DNA of 8,223 bases, from positions 1-8,223 of the forward strand of contig JAHUZY010000099.1 in the NCBI GenBank assembly GCA_019264505.1, given 5' to 3'. Origin of the DNA: Phenylobacterium sp. GTDB taxonomy: Bacteria; Pseudomonadota; Alphaproteobacteria; Caulobacterales; Caulobacteraceae. Positions 1 to 6,662 of the stretch are shown piece after piece. The notes under the pieces are model-generated. The model had not been told where the DNA came from, did not search any database, and worked only from the letters and a program-made list of their open reading frames with translations. The position numbers were made by a program, and so were the translations under genes. The stretch's first letter is position 1. Each line of letters begins with the position of its first letter.

Positions 1-1
1 C

Positions 2-1438
2 ACCCGGCCGCAACGCACAGAGCCGCCGCCCGCCGCTGATCCCGCCCGGCCGCGGACCGAAGGCCCCAAGGGCGGCAAGGCCGACGGGCCCAAGGCCACC
101 AGCGGTTTCGAACAGCTGCGCAACGCCCAGGGGCCTGCCCCGGCCACCCAGGTGGTGCGCGAGCAGTCGGACTATTACCACGCCACCAAGACGACGATCT
201 TCAACGCCCTGATCAACACGATCGACCTGGCGCAGCTGGCCCAGCTGGACGTCAAGGCGGCGGCCGAGGAGATCCGCGACATCGTCGCCGAGCTGGTGGC
301 GATCAAGAACGTCTCCATGTCGATCTCCGAGCAGGAGACCCTGGTTCAGGACATCATCAATGATGTGCTGGGCTATGGCCCGCTGGAGCCCCTGCTGGCC
401 CGGGACGACATCGCCGACATCATGGTCAATGGCGCGGCGCGGGTCTTCATCGAGGTCGGCGGCAAGGTGCAGCTGACCAATGTGCGGTTCCGCGACAACG
501 CCCAGCTGATGAACATCTGCCAGCGGATCGTCAGCCAGGTCGGCCGCCGGGTGGATGAGAGCTCGCCCATCTGCGACGCCCGCCTGCCCGACGGCAGCCG
601 GGTGAACGTCATCGCCCCGCCGCTGGCCCTCGATGGTCCGACGCTCACCATCCGGAAGTTCCGGAAGGACAAGCTGACCATGAAGGACCTGGTGGAGTAC
701 GACTCCATCACGCCGGAAGGCGCCCGGGTCCTGGGCGTCATCGGCGCCTGCCGCTGCAACATCCTGATCTCCGGCGGCACCGGCTCGGGCAAGACGACCC
801 TGCTCAATACGCTGACGGCCTTCATCGACCCCACCGAGCGGGTGGTGACCTGCGAAGACGCCGCCGAGCTGCAACTGCAGCAGCCCCATGTGGTGCGCCT
901 GGAGACCCGGCCGCCGAACCTGGAGGGCCAGGGCCAGATCACCATGCGCGATCTGGTGAAGAACTGCCTGCGGATGCGCCCGGAACGGATCATTGTCGGC
1001 GAAGTCCGCGGGCCTGAGGCGTTTGACCTGCTGCAGGCCATGAACACCGGCCATGACGGCTCCATGGGCACCCTGCACGCCAACAGCCCCCGCGAGGCGG
1101 TCAGCCGCCTGGAATCCATGATCACCATGGGCGGCTATGGGCTGCCCTCCCGGACCATCCGGGAAATGATCGTCGGCTCCATCGACGTGATCATCCAGGC
1201 CGCTCGCCTGCGGGATGGTTCGCGGCGGATCACCCACATCACCGAGGTCGTGGGTCTGGAGGGCGATGTGATCATCACCCAGGACCTGATGCTCTACGAG
1301 ATCACCGGCGAGGACGCCGAGGGCCGGGTGGTCGGACGCCACCGCTCCACCGGCATCGCCCGTCCGAGGTTCTGGGACCGCGCCCGCTATTATGGGCTTG
1401 AGCGGGAACTGGCCGAGGCCCTGGACGCGGCCGAATGA
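2..1438 (+). CDS. cpaF: CpaF/TadA-family Tad pilus assembly ATPase (5' end missing)
   Basis: This is the hexameric secretion ATPase that powers extension (and in Tad systems probably retraction) of Flp/type IVc pili from the cytoplasmic face of the inner membrane. The frame is open from base 2 with no stop, so the true start lies upstream. An internal GTG at 152 could be read as a start, but the open frame before it encodes a Pro/Ala/Lys-rich segment typical of CpaF N-termini. Numbering from that GTG, an N-terminal domain (about 15-170) precedes a RecA-like domain. The domain carries Walker A GGTGSGKT (208-215), an Asp box around TCEDAAEL (233-240), Walker B RIIVGEVRG (279-287) and a His box GTLHAN (306-311). 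All key nucleotide-binding motifs look intact. The 478 codons present are close to full length for the family. The stop overlaps the tadB start (ATGA), so the genes are co-transcribed and probably translationally coupled. The family call is secure; only the N-terminus is unknown. Confidence 0.95.
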   Translation, partial: TRPQRTEPPPAADPARPRTEGPKGGKADGPKATSGFEQLRNAQGPAPATQVVREQSDYYHATKTTIFNALINTIDLAQLAQLDVKAAAEEIRDIVAELVAIKNVSMSISEQETLVQDIINDVLGYGPLEPLLARDDIADIMVNGAARVFIEVGGKVQLTNVRFRDNAQLMNICQRIVSQVGRRVDESSPICDARLPDGSRVNVIAPPLALDGPTLTIRKFRKDKLTMKDLVEYDSITPEGARVLGVIGACRCNILISGGTGSGKTTLLNTLTAFIDPTERVVTCEDAAELQLQQPHVVRLETRPPNLEGQGQITMRDLVKNCLRMRPERIIVGEVRGPEAFDLLQAMNTGHDGSMGTLHANSPREAVSRLESMITMGGYGLPSRTIREMIVGSIDVIIQAARLRDGSRRITHITEVVGLEGDVIITQDLMLYEITGEDAEGRVVGRHRSTGIARPRFWDRARYYGLERELAEALDAAE

Positions 1439-2421
1439 GCCCGACGCTGGTCTCCATCCTGGCCGCCGTGCTGGCCTTCGTCGCCGTGGCGGGGTTTGGC
1501 TTCGTCCTGGTGGGGCAGTCGCCGGGCCAGGCCCGGGCGGCGCGGCGCACCCAGGCCATGCTGGGGCGCGAGACCCGCGAGGCCAAGACCCGCCGGGGCG
1601 GCTCCAGCCCTCAGGACCAGCGCCGCAAGCAGATTCTCGACAGCCTCAAGGAGCAGGACCGAGCCCAGCGCAAGGCCTCCCTGTCGGTCAAGGCGCGCCT
1701 GCAGCAGGCCGGGCTCGGCACGACGGTCCGCACCTTCTGGATCATCAGCGCCGGGCTGGGGGTTTCGGTCTTCCTGCTGACGGTGACCCTGGGCCAGCCG
1801 GCCTATCTGGCCCTGGGGCTCGGCTTCGCCGCCGGGCTCGGCCTGCCGCGCTGGATCGTCTCCATCCTGGCCGCCCGGCGGATCAAGAAGTTCGTCGAAG
1901 CCTTTCCCGACGCCATGGACATCATCGTGCGCGGCATCAAGTCGGGCCTGCCGGTCAATGACAGCCTGCGGGTGATCGGCGCCGAGGCGCCTGAGCCGCT
2001 GGCAGCAGAGTTCCGCTATCTGACCGAAAACACCGGAATGGGCGTCTCCATCGACCAGGCCATCGACCGAATGTACGAGCGCATGCCGGCCCAGGAGGTG
2101 CGCTTCTTCGGCATCGTCCTGGCCATCCAGCAGAAGACCGGCGGCAATCTGGCCGAGGCGCTGGGCAACCTCTCGACGGTCATCCGCGCCCGCAAGCTGA
2201 TGCGCGAGAAGATCAAGGCCCTATCTGGCGAGGCGGTGGCCTCGGCCTTCATCATCGGCTCCCTGCCGCCGGCGGTGGTGGTGATGATCAGCCTGATGGC
2301 CCCGGAATACATGGCGCCCCTGTTCGTCGATCCCCGGGGTCGCATCATCCTGCTGGGCGGTGTGCTGCTGATGGCGCTGGGCATCTGGGTCATGCGCCGC
2401 ATGATCAGCTTCAAGATCTGA
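1435..2421 (+). CDS. tadB: TadB/CpaG inner-membrane pilus platform protein
   Basis: A 328-residue type II secretion F-domain (T2SF/GspF-like) membrane protein. With TadC it forms the inner-membrane platform on which the CpaF ATPase acts to polymerise Flp pilin. An N-terminal hydrophobic helix (about 4-27) is followed by a charged cytoplasmic stretch (31-95, many Arg/Lys/Gln). Two hydrophobic helices lie near 100-145, then comes the T2SF domain (about 152-290) containing FPDAMDIIVRGIKSGLP and a QQKTGGNLAEAL motif. The protein ends with membrane helices near 268-290 and 303-321. Length and topology are normal for TadB. The ATG at 1435 overlaps the cpaF stop. I see no good Shine-Dalgarno at a useful distance, so translation probably depends on ribosomes finishing cpaF. 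tadC follows after 7 bases. The assignment rests on the domain pattern and on the cpaF-tadB-tadC order, which is characteristic of Tad loci. Confidence 0.93.
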   Translation: MSPTLVSILAAVLAFVAVAGFGFVLVGQSPGQARAARRTQAMLGRETREAKTRRGGSSPQDQRRKQILDSLKEQDRAQRKASLSVKARLQQAGLGTTVRTFWIISAGLGVSVFLLTVTLGQPAYLALGLGFAAGLGLPRWIVSILAARRIKKFVEAFPDAMDIIVRGIKSGLPVNDSLRVIGAEAPEPLAAEFRYLTENTGMGVSIDQAIDRMYERMPAQEVRFFGIVLAIQQKTGGNLAEALGNLSTVIRARKLMREKIKALSGEAVASAFIIGSLPPAVVVMISLMAPEYMAPLFVDPRGRIILLGGVLLMALGIWVMRRMISFKI

Positions 2422-2424
2422 GGG
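2420..2424 (+). promoter_or_regulatory. Ribosome binding site of tadC, overlapping the tadB stop
   Basis: GAGGG lies only 4 bases before the GTG start of tadC and shares bases with the tadB TGA stop. The short spacing and GTG start suggest modest initiation strength and translational coupling. It supports the GTG over the downstream ATG. Confidence 0.45.
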
Positions 2425-2428
2425 CGCC

Positions 2429-3409
2429 GTGGATCTGAGCGCCTTCACCAATCCGGCCAACATCCTGACGGTCTTCGTGGCGGTGGCCACCTTCGCCACC
2501 CTGGTGACTCTGGCCGCGCCGCTGATGCGGACCAACAATCTGGAGGCCCGGCTGAAGTCGGTGTCGACGAGGCGCGAGGAGCTGCGGCGCAAGTCCCGGG
2601 AGGCTCTGGCGGCGTCCAAGGGCGGCTCCCTGCGCCAGACAGATGCGGGCCTCTACAAGCGCGTGGTCGACCGCCTGCAGCTGTCACGGCTGCTGGAGGA
2701 TCCCAAGGTGGTGGACAAGCTGGCCCAGGCCGGCTTCCGCGGCCCCCGGCCGGTCAGCACCTTCTACTTCTTCCGCTTTGTCCTGCCCTTCGCCTTCGCC
2801 GCCTCGGTGGCCTTCTACCTGTTCGTCATCAACGACTTCGGCCTGAGCGGCATGAACCGGCTGGCCGCCATCGTGGTGGGCCTGACGCTGGGCTATTACG
2901 CGCCCAACATCTACATCAGCAACATCGCCCAGAAGCGGCGGGAGTCCATCGTCGGGGCCTTCCCCGACGCGCTCGATCTGCTGCTGATCTGCGTGGAATC
3001 GGGCATGTCCATCGAGGCGGCCATCCAGAAGGTCAGCCAGGAGATTGGCGGCTCCTCCATCGAACTGGCCGAGGAAATGACCCTGCTCACCGCCGAGCTC
3101 TCCTACCTGCCCGAACGTCGTCAGGCCTATGAGGGCCTGTCGCGGCGGACCAACCATCCCGGCATCAAGTCGGTGACCACGGCCATGATCCAGGCCGAGC
3201 GCTATGGCACGCCGCTGGGCGCAGCCCTGCGGGTGATGGCCAAGGAGAACCGCGACCTGCGCCTGGCCGCCGCCGAGAAGACCGCCGCCCAGCTGCCGGC
3301 CAAGCTCACCGTGCCGATGATCGTGTTCTTCCTGCCGGTGCTGTTCCTGGTGATCCTGGGCCCCGCCGTCCTGCGGGTCATGGACATGATGGCGCCAGGC
3401 GCGTCTTAA
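2429..3409 (+). CDS. tadC: TadC/CpaH inner-membrane pilus platform protein
   Basis: A 326-residue T2SF-domain membrane protein and the second half of the Tad pilus platform, a partner of TadB. It has an N-terminal membrane helix (about 11-32), a basic cytoplasmic segment (38-105), and hydrophobic helices near 112-134 and 144-165. The T2SF domain (about 170-300) contains AFPDALDLLLICVESGMSIE and a QAERYGTPLGAALRVMA motif. A C-terminal helix (about 294-316) closes the protein. I chose the GTG at 2429 because it keeps the first membrane helix; the next ATG (codon 33) would delete it. A GAGGG sits 4 bases upstream and overlaps the tadB stop, an unusually short spacing that suggests coupling to tadB. 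No further tad gene follows on this strand, so tadC is probably the last gene of the operon. It ends 34 bp from a convergent gene. Confidence 0.93.
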   Translation: MDLSAFTNPANILTVFVAVATFATLVTLAAPLMRTNNLEARLKSVSTRREELRRKSREALAASKGGSLRQTDAGLYKRVVDRLQLSRLLEDPKVVDKLAQAGFRGPRPVSTFYFFRFVLPFAFAASVAFYLFVINDFGLSGMNRLAAIVVGLTLGYYAPNIYISNIAQKRRESIVGAFPDALDLLLICVESGMSIEAAIQKVSQEIGGSSIELAEEMTLLTAELSYLPERRQAYEGLSRRTNHPGIKSVTTAMIQAERYGTPLGAALRVMAKENRDLRLAAAEKTAAQLPAKLTVPMIVFFLPVLFLVILGPAVLRVMDMMAPGAS

Positions 3410-3426
3410 GGCCGACCCAGCGATGC

Positions 3427-3459
3427 GGGCTCTGGTCCGCGCCTTACTGAACCGAGCCC
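3427..3459. terminator. Possible bidirectional stem-loop between tadC and the TadD-like gene
   Basis: GGGCTC (3427-3432) and GAGCCC (3454-3459) form a perfect 6-bp stem. It can be extended by GGT/ACC across a bulged T, leaving a 14-base loop. It spans the stop codon of the minus-strand gene and lies 17 bases after the tadC stop. No U-tract follows on either strand, so it is at best a weak or Rho-assisted terminator and could be chance in GC-rich DNA. Confidence 0.25.
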
Positions 3460-4289
3460 ACCGAGTCCCAGGAGCGACCTGACCCCCCAGTGGCGGCCGC
3501 CTGGCTGGCGCTTCTCAGATAGGCCAGGTTGTTGGCCACCAGTTGCGGCGGCAGGTCCTGGCGGGCCAGGGCCTCGGCCTCGGCCATGCGCCCCTGTAGA
3601 CCCAGGATCAGGGCCAGGTTCTGGCGGGTGACCGCCGTGGCGCCGGGCAGGGCGGCGGCCTGGCGCAGCAGGGCCTCGGCCTCGGCGGCCTGGCCCCGGG
3701 CGGCCTGGAACATGGCGAGATTGGACAGCACGGCCGGATTGTCCGGCGCCAGCTGCACGGCGCGGCGGTGGGCGGCCAGGGCCTCAACGTCGCGCTGGGC
3801 CTGCTCATAGGCCATGGCCAGCAGGAAGGGGGCGCGCCAGTCGCCGGGCGCGAGCGTCTGGGCCTGCAGCGCCGGCGCCACCCCATAGAAGCCTTGGCCC
3901 CGGGACAGCTGGGTGCGGGCCAGTTCCAGCAGCACCTCCACATTGTCCGGCGCCAGGACCGCCAGACGCTGGACCGTCGCGGCCGCCTCTTCGGTCTGTC
4001 CGAGCCCCCGCAGGGCGCGGGCGAGGCCAAGGCCGGCCTCCAGGTCGGTGGGATCGATATTGGTTTCCCGCGCCCAGAAGGCGGCCCGGGCCAGGGGATC
4101 AAGGCCGCCGGCCAAGGCGCGCTCCTGGGCCGAGGCCTTCCGGGCGGCCTCCGGCGCCGGGGCCGTCGTCGGGGCCTGGGGGGGCGCGGCGTCCTGGGGT
4201 TTGGCCCGGAAGGAGAAGGCCGCCGCCGGGGAGGCGCCGGCCAGGCCGAGCGCGAGGGCGGTTGCGGCGAGGACCGACATGCGACACAT
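3444..4289 (-). CDS. tadD: Secreted TPR protein, TadD-like (Tad pilus accessory)
   Basis: A 281-residue protein. Residues 1-24 form a signal peptide (hydrophobic core LAATALALGLAGA, cleavage after about ASPAAA). A Pro/Ala-rich linker (30-60) follows. TPR helices then run from about 82 to 245, with TPR-type consensus at 84-115, 152-183 and 185-216 (LAPDN twice, LPGA). The last part (222-260) reads RQNLALILGLQGRMAEAEAL, then DLPP and NNLAYLRS, which is the C-terminal signature I recognise from alphaproteobacterial TadD proteins. TadD is a TPR protein, usually a lipoprotein, needed for Flp pilus assembly, probably by helping outer-membrane secretin formation. Here the lipobox position reads LAGA with no Cys, so it may be soluble in the periplasm. 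The ATG at 4289 is preferred over the one at 4280 because GGAGG lies 11 bases upstream. The gene converges on tadC and so has its own promoter. A generic TPR protein is the alternative. Confidence 0.8.
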   Translation of the reverse strand: MCRMSVLAATALALGLAGASPAAAFSFRAKPQDAAPPQAPTTAPAPEAARKASAQERALAGGLDPLARAAFWARETNIDPTDLEAGLGLARALRGLGQTEEAAATVQRLAVLAPDNVEVLLELARTQLSRGQGFYGVAPALQAQTLAPGDWRAPFLLAMAYEQAQRDVEALAAHRRAVQLAPDNPAVLSNLAMFQAARGQAAEAEALLRQAAALPGATAVTRQNLALILGLQGRMAEAEALARQDLPPQLVANNLAYLRSASQAAATGGSGRSWDSVGSVQ

Positions 4290-4300
4290 GACCAGGATAG

Positions 4301-4305
4301 CCTCC
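4301..4305 (-). promoter_or_regulatory. Ribosome binding site of the TadD-like gene
   Basis: On the minus strand GGAGG stands 11 bases before the ATG at 4289, and 20 bases before the alternative in-frame ATG at 4280. This decides for the upstream start. Confidence 0.6.
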
Positions 4306-4336
4306 AGAGGTTCCGGCCCAGACTGGACCGGTCGCC

Positions 4337-4352
4337 TTAAAGGAAGCGTTAA
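4337..4352. promoter_or_regulatory. TTAA-N8-TTAA direct repeat, imperfect CtrA-like box
   Basis: Two TTAA half-sites (4337-4340 and 4349-4352) are separated by 8 bases in the 87-bp gap between the TadD-like gene and the aminopeptidase gene. The Caulobacter CtrA consensus is TTAA-N7-TTAA, so the spacing is one base too long. This is one of the few AT-rich spots in the window and lies where promoters for both genes must be. It is suggestive only. No convincing -35/-10 pair was found in the gap. Confidence 0.25.
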
Positions 4353-4361
4353 GCATAAGCC

Positions 4362-4367
4362 GAAGGG
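4362..4367 (+). promoter_or_regulatory. Ribosome binding site of the M17 aminopeptidase gene
   Basis: GAAGGG lies 9 bases before the ATG at 4377, a good spacing. It supports that start. Confidence 0.55.
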
Positions 4368-4376
4368 CCAGCCGCC

Positions 4377-5753
4377 ATGTCCGACCTGATCCTGGACGCC
4401 GCAGACGGCGTCATCGTCCCCGTCCATCTCCTGCGCGACGCCGATGTGGAGGCCGCAATCGGCGCCCTGGGCGAGCAGGGGCGTGGCCTGGCGGCGGCGC
4501 AGGAGTTCAAGGGCAAGGCCGGCCAGGTCCTGCTGGTGCCGGACGCCGCCGGCGCCGTCGAGCGCGTGCTGTACGGTCTTGGCCAGGGAAAGGCGTCCGC
4601 CGTCCGCGCCCTGGCGGCCAAGCTGCCCCGCGGGGTCTACGAGATCGTCCGCAAGCCTGACGACATCACCGAGGACGAGGCGGCCCTGGCCTTCGCCCTC
4701 GGGAGCTACCGGTTCGACCGCTACAAGAAGAAGCCCGACGAGCGTCCGCGCCTCCTGGCCCGGGGCGCCGATATGGCCGCCGTCCGGGCCATGGCGCACG
4801 CCTGTTCCCTCGCCCGGGACATGATCAACACCCCGCCCAACGACATGGGCCCGCTGCAGATCGAGACCATCGCCCGGGAGATCGCCGAACAGCATGGCGC
4901 CGCGATCACGGTGGTCACCGGCGCGGGGCTGCTGGAGGCCAACTATCCCGCCGTCCATGCGGTGGGCCGCGCCGCAGCGCCTGGCCGTGAGCCCCGCATG
5001 ATCGAAATGACCTGGGGCCGGGAGGGCGACCCCGTGGTGGCGATCATCGGCAAGGGTGTGGTGTTCGACACCGGCGGTCTGGACATCAAACCCTCGGCCG
5101 GCATGCGGCTGATGAAGAAGGACATGGGCGGCGCCGCCCACGCCCTGGCCCTGGCCCGGATGGTCATGGCCGCGGGCCTGCCCGTGCGCCTTCTGGTGCT
5201 GACGCCCACGGTGGAGAACGCCATTTCCGGCGACGCCATGCGTCCGGGCGATGTGCTCGACTCTCGCAAGGGCCTGACCATCGAGGTGGGCAACACCGAC
5301 GCCGAGGGCCGGCTGATCCTGGCCGACGCCCTCACCCGGGCCGCCGAGTTTTCGCCGGACCTGACCATCGACCTGGCCACCCTGACGGGGGCGGCGCGGG
5401 TGGCGCTGGGGCCGCAACTGCCCCCGTTCATGACCGACGACGAGGCGCTGGCCGCGGCGATCATGGCGGCGTCCGACGCGGTGGAGGACCCCCTGTGGCG
5501 GCTGCCCCTGTGGAAGGGCTATGCCGAGGCCCTGGAAAGCGACGTCGCCGATCTCAAGAATGATCCCGACGCCTGGGCCCAGGCGGGCGCGGTGACGGCG
5601 GGCCTGTTCCTGCAACGCTTCGCCCCGGAAGGGGCCTGGGTGCATCTGGATATCTTCGCCTGGAATCCGAAGGGGCGGCCCGGCTATCCGGCCGGCGGCG
5701 AGGTGATGGCCATCCGCGCCCTCTTCCGCCTGCTGCAGGACCGCTACGGGTGA
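4377..5753 (+). CDS. M17 (leucyl aminopeptidase) family metallopeptidase
   Basis: A 458-residue cytosolic dizinc/dimanganese aminopeptidase that removes N-terminal residues from peptides. The catalytic domain (about 130-455) holds every expected residue at a constant offset of 44 from E. coli PepA: metal ligands K226, D231, D249, D308 and E310, and catalytic K238 and R312. These sit in the motifs GKGVVFDTGGLDIKPSAGM, KKDMGG and the family signature NTDAEGRL. The N-terminal domain (about 1-125) is shorter and more divergent than in canonical PepA (about 500 residues), as in the short alphaproteobacterial M17 paralogue. That is why no symbol is given. There is no signal peptide. The ATG at 4377 has a good ribosome binding site. 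The stop overlaps the GTG of the NlpC/P60 gene, so the two are made together, suggesting a shared peptide substrate pool, possibly cell-wall peptides (inference). Enzyme class is secure; substrate preference is not visible. Confidence 0.93.
   Translation: MSDLILDAADGVIVPVHLLRDADVEAAIGALGEQGRGLAAAQEFKGKAGQVLLVPDAAGAVERVLYGLGQGKASAVRALAAKLPRGVYEIVRKPDDITEDEAALAFALGSYRFDRYKKKPDERPRLLARGADMAAVRAMAHACSLARDMINTPPNDMGPLQIETIAREIAEQHGAAITVVTGAGLLEANYPAVHAVGRAAAPGREPRMIEMTWGREGDPVVAIIGKGVVFDTGGLDIKPSAGMRLMKKDMGGAAHALALARMVMAAGLPVRLLVLTPTVENAISGDAMRPGDVLDSRKGLTIEVGNTDAEGRLILADALTRAAEFSPDLTIDLATLTGAARVALGPQLPPFMTDDEALAAAIMAASDAVEDPLWRLPLWKGYAEALESDVADLKNDPDAWAQAGAVTAGLFLQRFAPEGAWVHLDIFAWNPKGRPGYPAGGEVMAIRALFRLLQDRYG
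5737..5740 (+). promoter_or_regulatory. Ribosome binding site of the NlpC/P60 gene, inside the aminopeptidase gene
   Basis: AGGA lies 9 bases before the GTG at 5750, within the last codons of the aminopeptidase gene. It supports the GTG start that overlaps the upstream TGA stop (GTGA). Confidence 0.5.
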
Positions 5754-6586
5754 GCCGCGATCTCCGCCTGACGCTCGCCCGTCCTGACCTCGCCGCCGCC
5801 GGCCTCGAAGGCGTGGCGCCCGCCGCCCGTTATGCAGCCACGGCGCCTCGGGCCTGCCGCGTCGCCGCCGCGGCGATCCGCACCGCGCCATCGCCTGGCG
5901 CCGAACAGGCCGACCAACTGCTGCTGGGCGAGATCTTCGACGTGCTGGAGGAGGCCGACGGCTTCGCCTGGGGCCAGGCGCGCCGGGACGGCTATGTGGG
6001 CTATGTCGCCCTCGACGCCCTGGGGGAGCCCGCCACGTCCACCCACCGGGTCGCCGCCCTGCGGACCTACGCCTTCGAGCGCCCCAGCATCAAGGCGCCG
6101 GCGCTGGGTCCCTACAGCCTCAACGCCCTGGTCAGCGCCGTGGAGGTGGAGGGGCGCTTCGTGCGCGACGTGGGCGGGGCCTGGTTCGTGGACCGTCACC
6201 TGGCGCCGGTGGGCCTGGACTTCGACCGTGATCCGGCGGGCGTGGCCGAACAGCACCTGGGGACGCCCTATCTGTGGGGCGGGCGCGAGAGCCTGGGCCT
6301 CGACTGTTCGGGACTGGTGATGCAGGCCCTGCTGGCCTGCGGCCGGGCCTGTCCGCGGGACACCGACCAGCAGGAAGCCGCCTTTGTCCAGGACGCTGAT
6401 CCGGCCGCCCTGCGGCGCGGCGACCTGGTGTTCTGGAAGGGCCATGTGGCGATGATGCTGGACGCCGAAACGGTCATCCACGCCAACGCCCACCACATGG
6501 CCGTGGCGGTGGAGCCGCTGAACACGGCCATCGCCCGGATCGAGGCCGCCGGCTCCGGCGAGCCCACAAGCTACCGCCGGCCCTAG
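5750..6586 (+). CDS. SH3b plus NlpC/P60 cysteine peptidase (YkfC-like endopeptidase)
   Basis: A 278-residue protein with two bacterial SH3-like segments (about 33-92 and 98-155) followed by an NlpC/P60 domain (about 162-275). The catalytic Cys186 is in the motif LDCSGLV. His232 is in GHVAMM and a third polar residue, His244, is in VIHANAHH, giving a complete Cys-His-His set. The TPYLWGGRES segment before the Cys is also typical. Characterised proteins of this architecture, such as Bacillus YkfC and cyanobacterial homologues, cleave the gamma-D-Glu to diamino acid bond in peptides with a free N-terminal L-Ala. I infer the same chemistry here. No signal peptide or membrane helix is present, favouring a cytosolic role in muropeptide turnover rather than wall cleavage. 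The GTG start overlaps the aminopeptidase stop, so the two are probably coupled. The family is secure; the substrate is inferred. Confidence 0.9.
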   Translation: MSRDLRLTLARPDLAAAGLEGVAPAARYAATAPRACRVAAAAIRTAPSPGAEQADQLLLGEIFDVLEEADGFAWGQARRDGYVGYVALDALGEPATSTHRVAALRTYAFERPSIKAPALGPYSLNALVSAVEVEGRFVRDVGGAWFVDRHLAPVGLDFDRDPAGVAEQHLGTPYLWGGRESLGLDCSGLVMQALLACGRACPRDTDQQEAAFVQDADPAALRRGDLVFWKGHVAMMLDAETVIHANAHHMAVAVEPLNTAIARIEAAGSGEPTSYRRP

Positions 6587-6610
6587 GTCCGCAAGCCGAT
6601 GTGTCGGCCA

Positions 6611-6638
6611 AAGAAAAAGCCCGGCGCGAGCCGGGCTT
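6611..6638 (-). terminator. Intrinsic terminator of the cytochrome c gene
   Basis: A perfect 9-bp stem (AAGCCCGGC at 6617-6625, GCCGGGCTT at 6630-6638) closes a 4-base loop. On the minus strand it is followed directly by a T-rich tract (complement of AAGAAA at 6611-6616), making a classic Rho-independent terminator 24 bases after the cytochrome stop. Read on the plus strand, the stem lies 30 bases after the NlpC/P60 stop but has only a weak T-tract (TTGATCTT). It may therefore end both convergent transcripts, more strongly on the minus strand. Confidence 0.8.
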
Positions 6639-6662
6639 GATCTTGTCAGGCGTTCACCGCGC

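Noticed and set aside
152..154. GTG at 152 as the true start of cpaF.
   Set aside because: The frame is open back to the window edge with CpaF-like composition, and no ribosome binding site precedes this GTG, so the gene is better read as 5'-truncated.
4326..4333. Palindrome GACCGGTC in the divergent gap before the aminopeptidase gene.
   Set aside because: An isolated 8-bp palindrome is common by chance in GC-rich DNA, and nothing nearby supports an operator.
3444..5891. An 815-codon minus-strand open frame extending the TadD-like gene backwards through the whole aminopeptidase gene.
   Set aside because: Only the last 281 codons resemble a protein (signal peptide then TPR). The upstream part is Gly/His/Gln/Arg-rich antisense of a well-conserved M17 gene, a usual effect of high GC, and a good ribosome binding site sits at 4301-4305.
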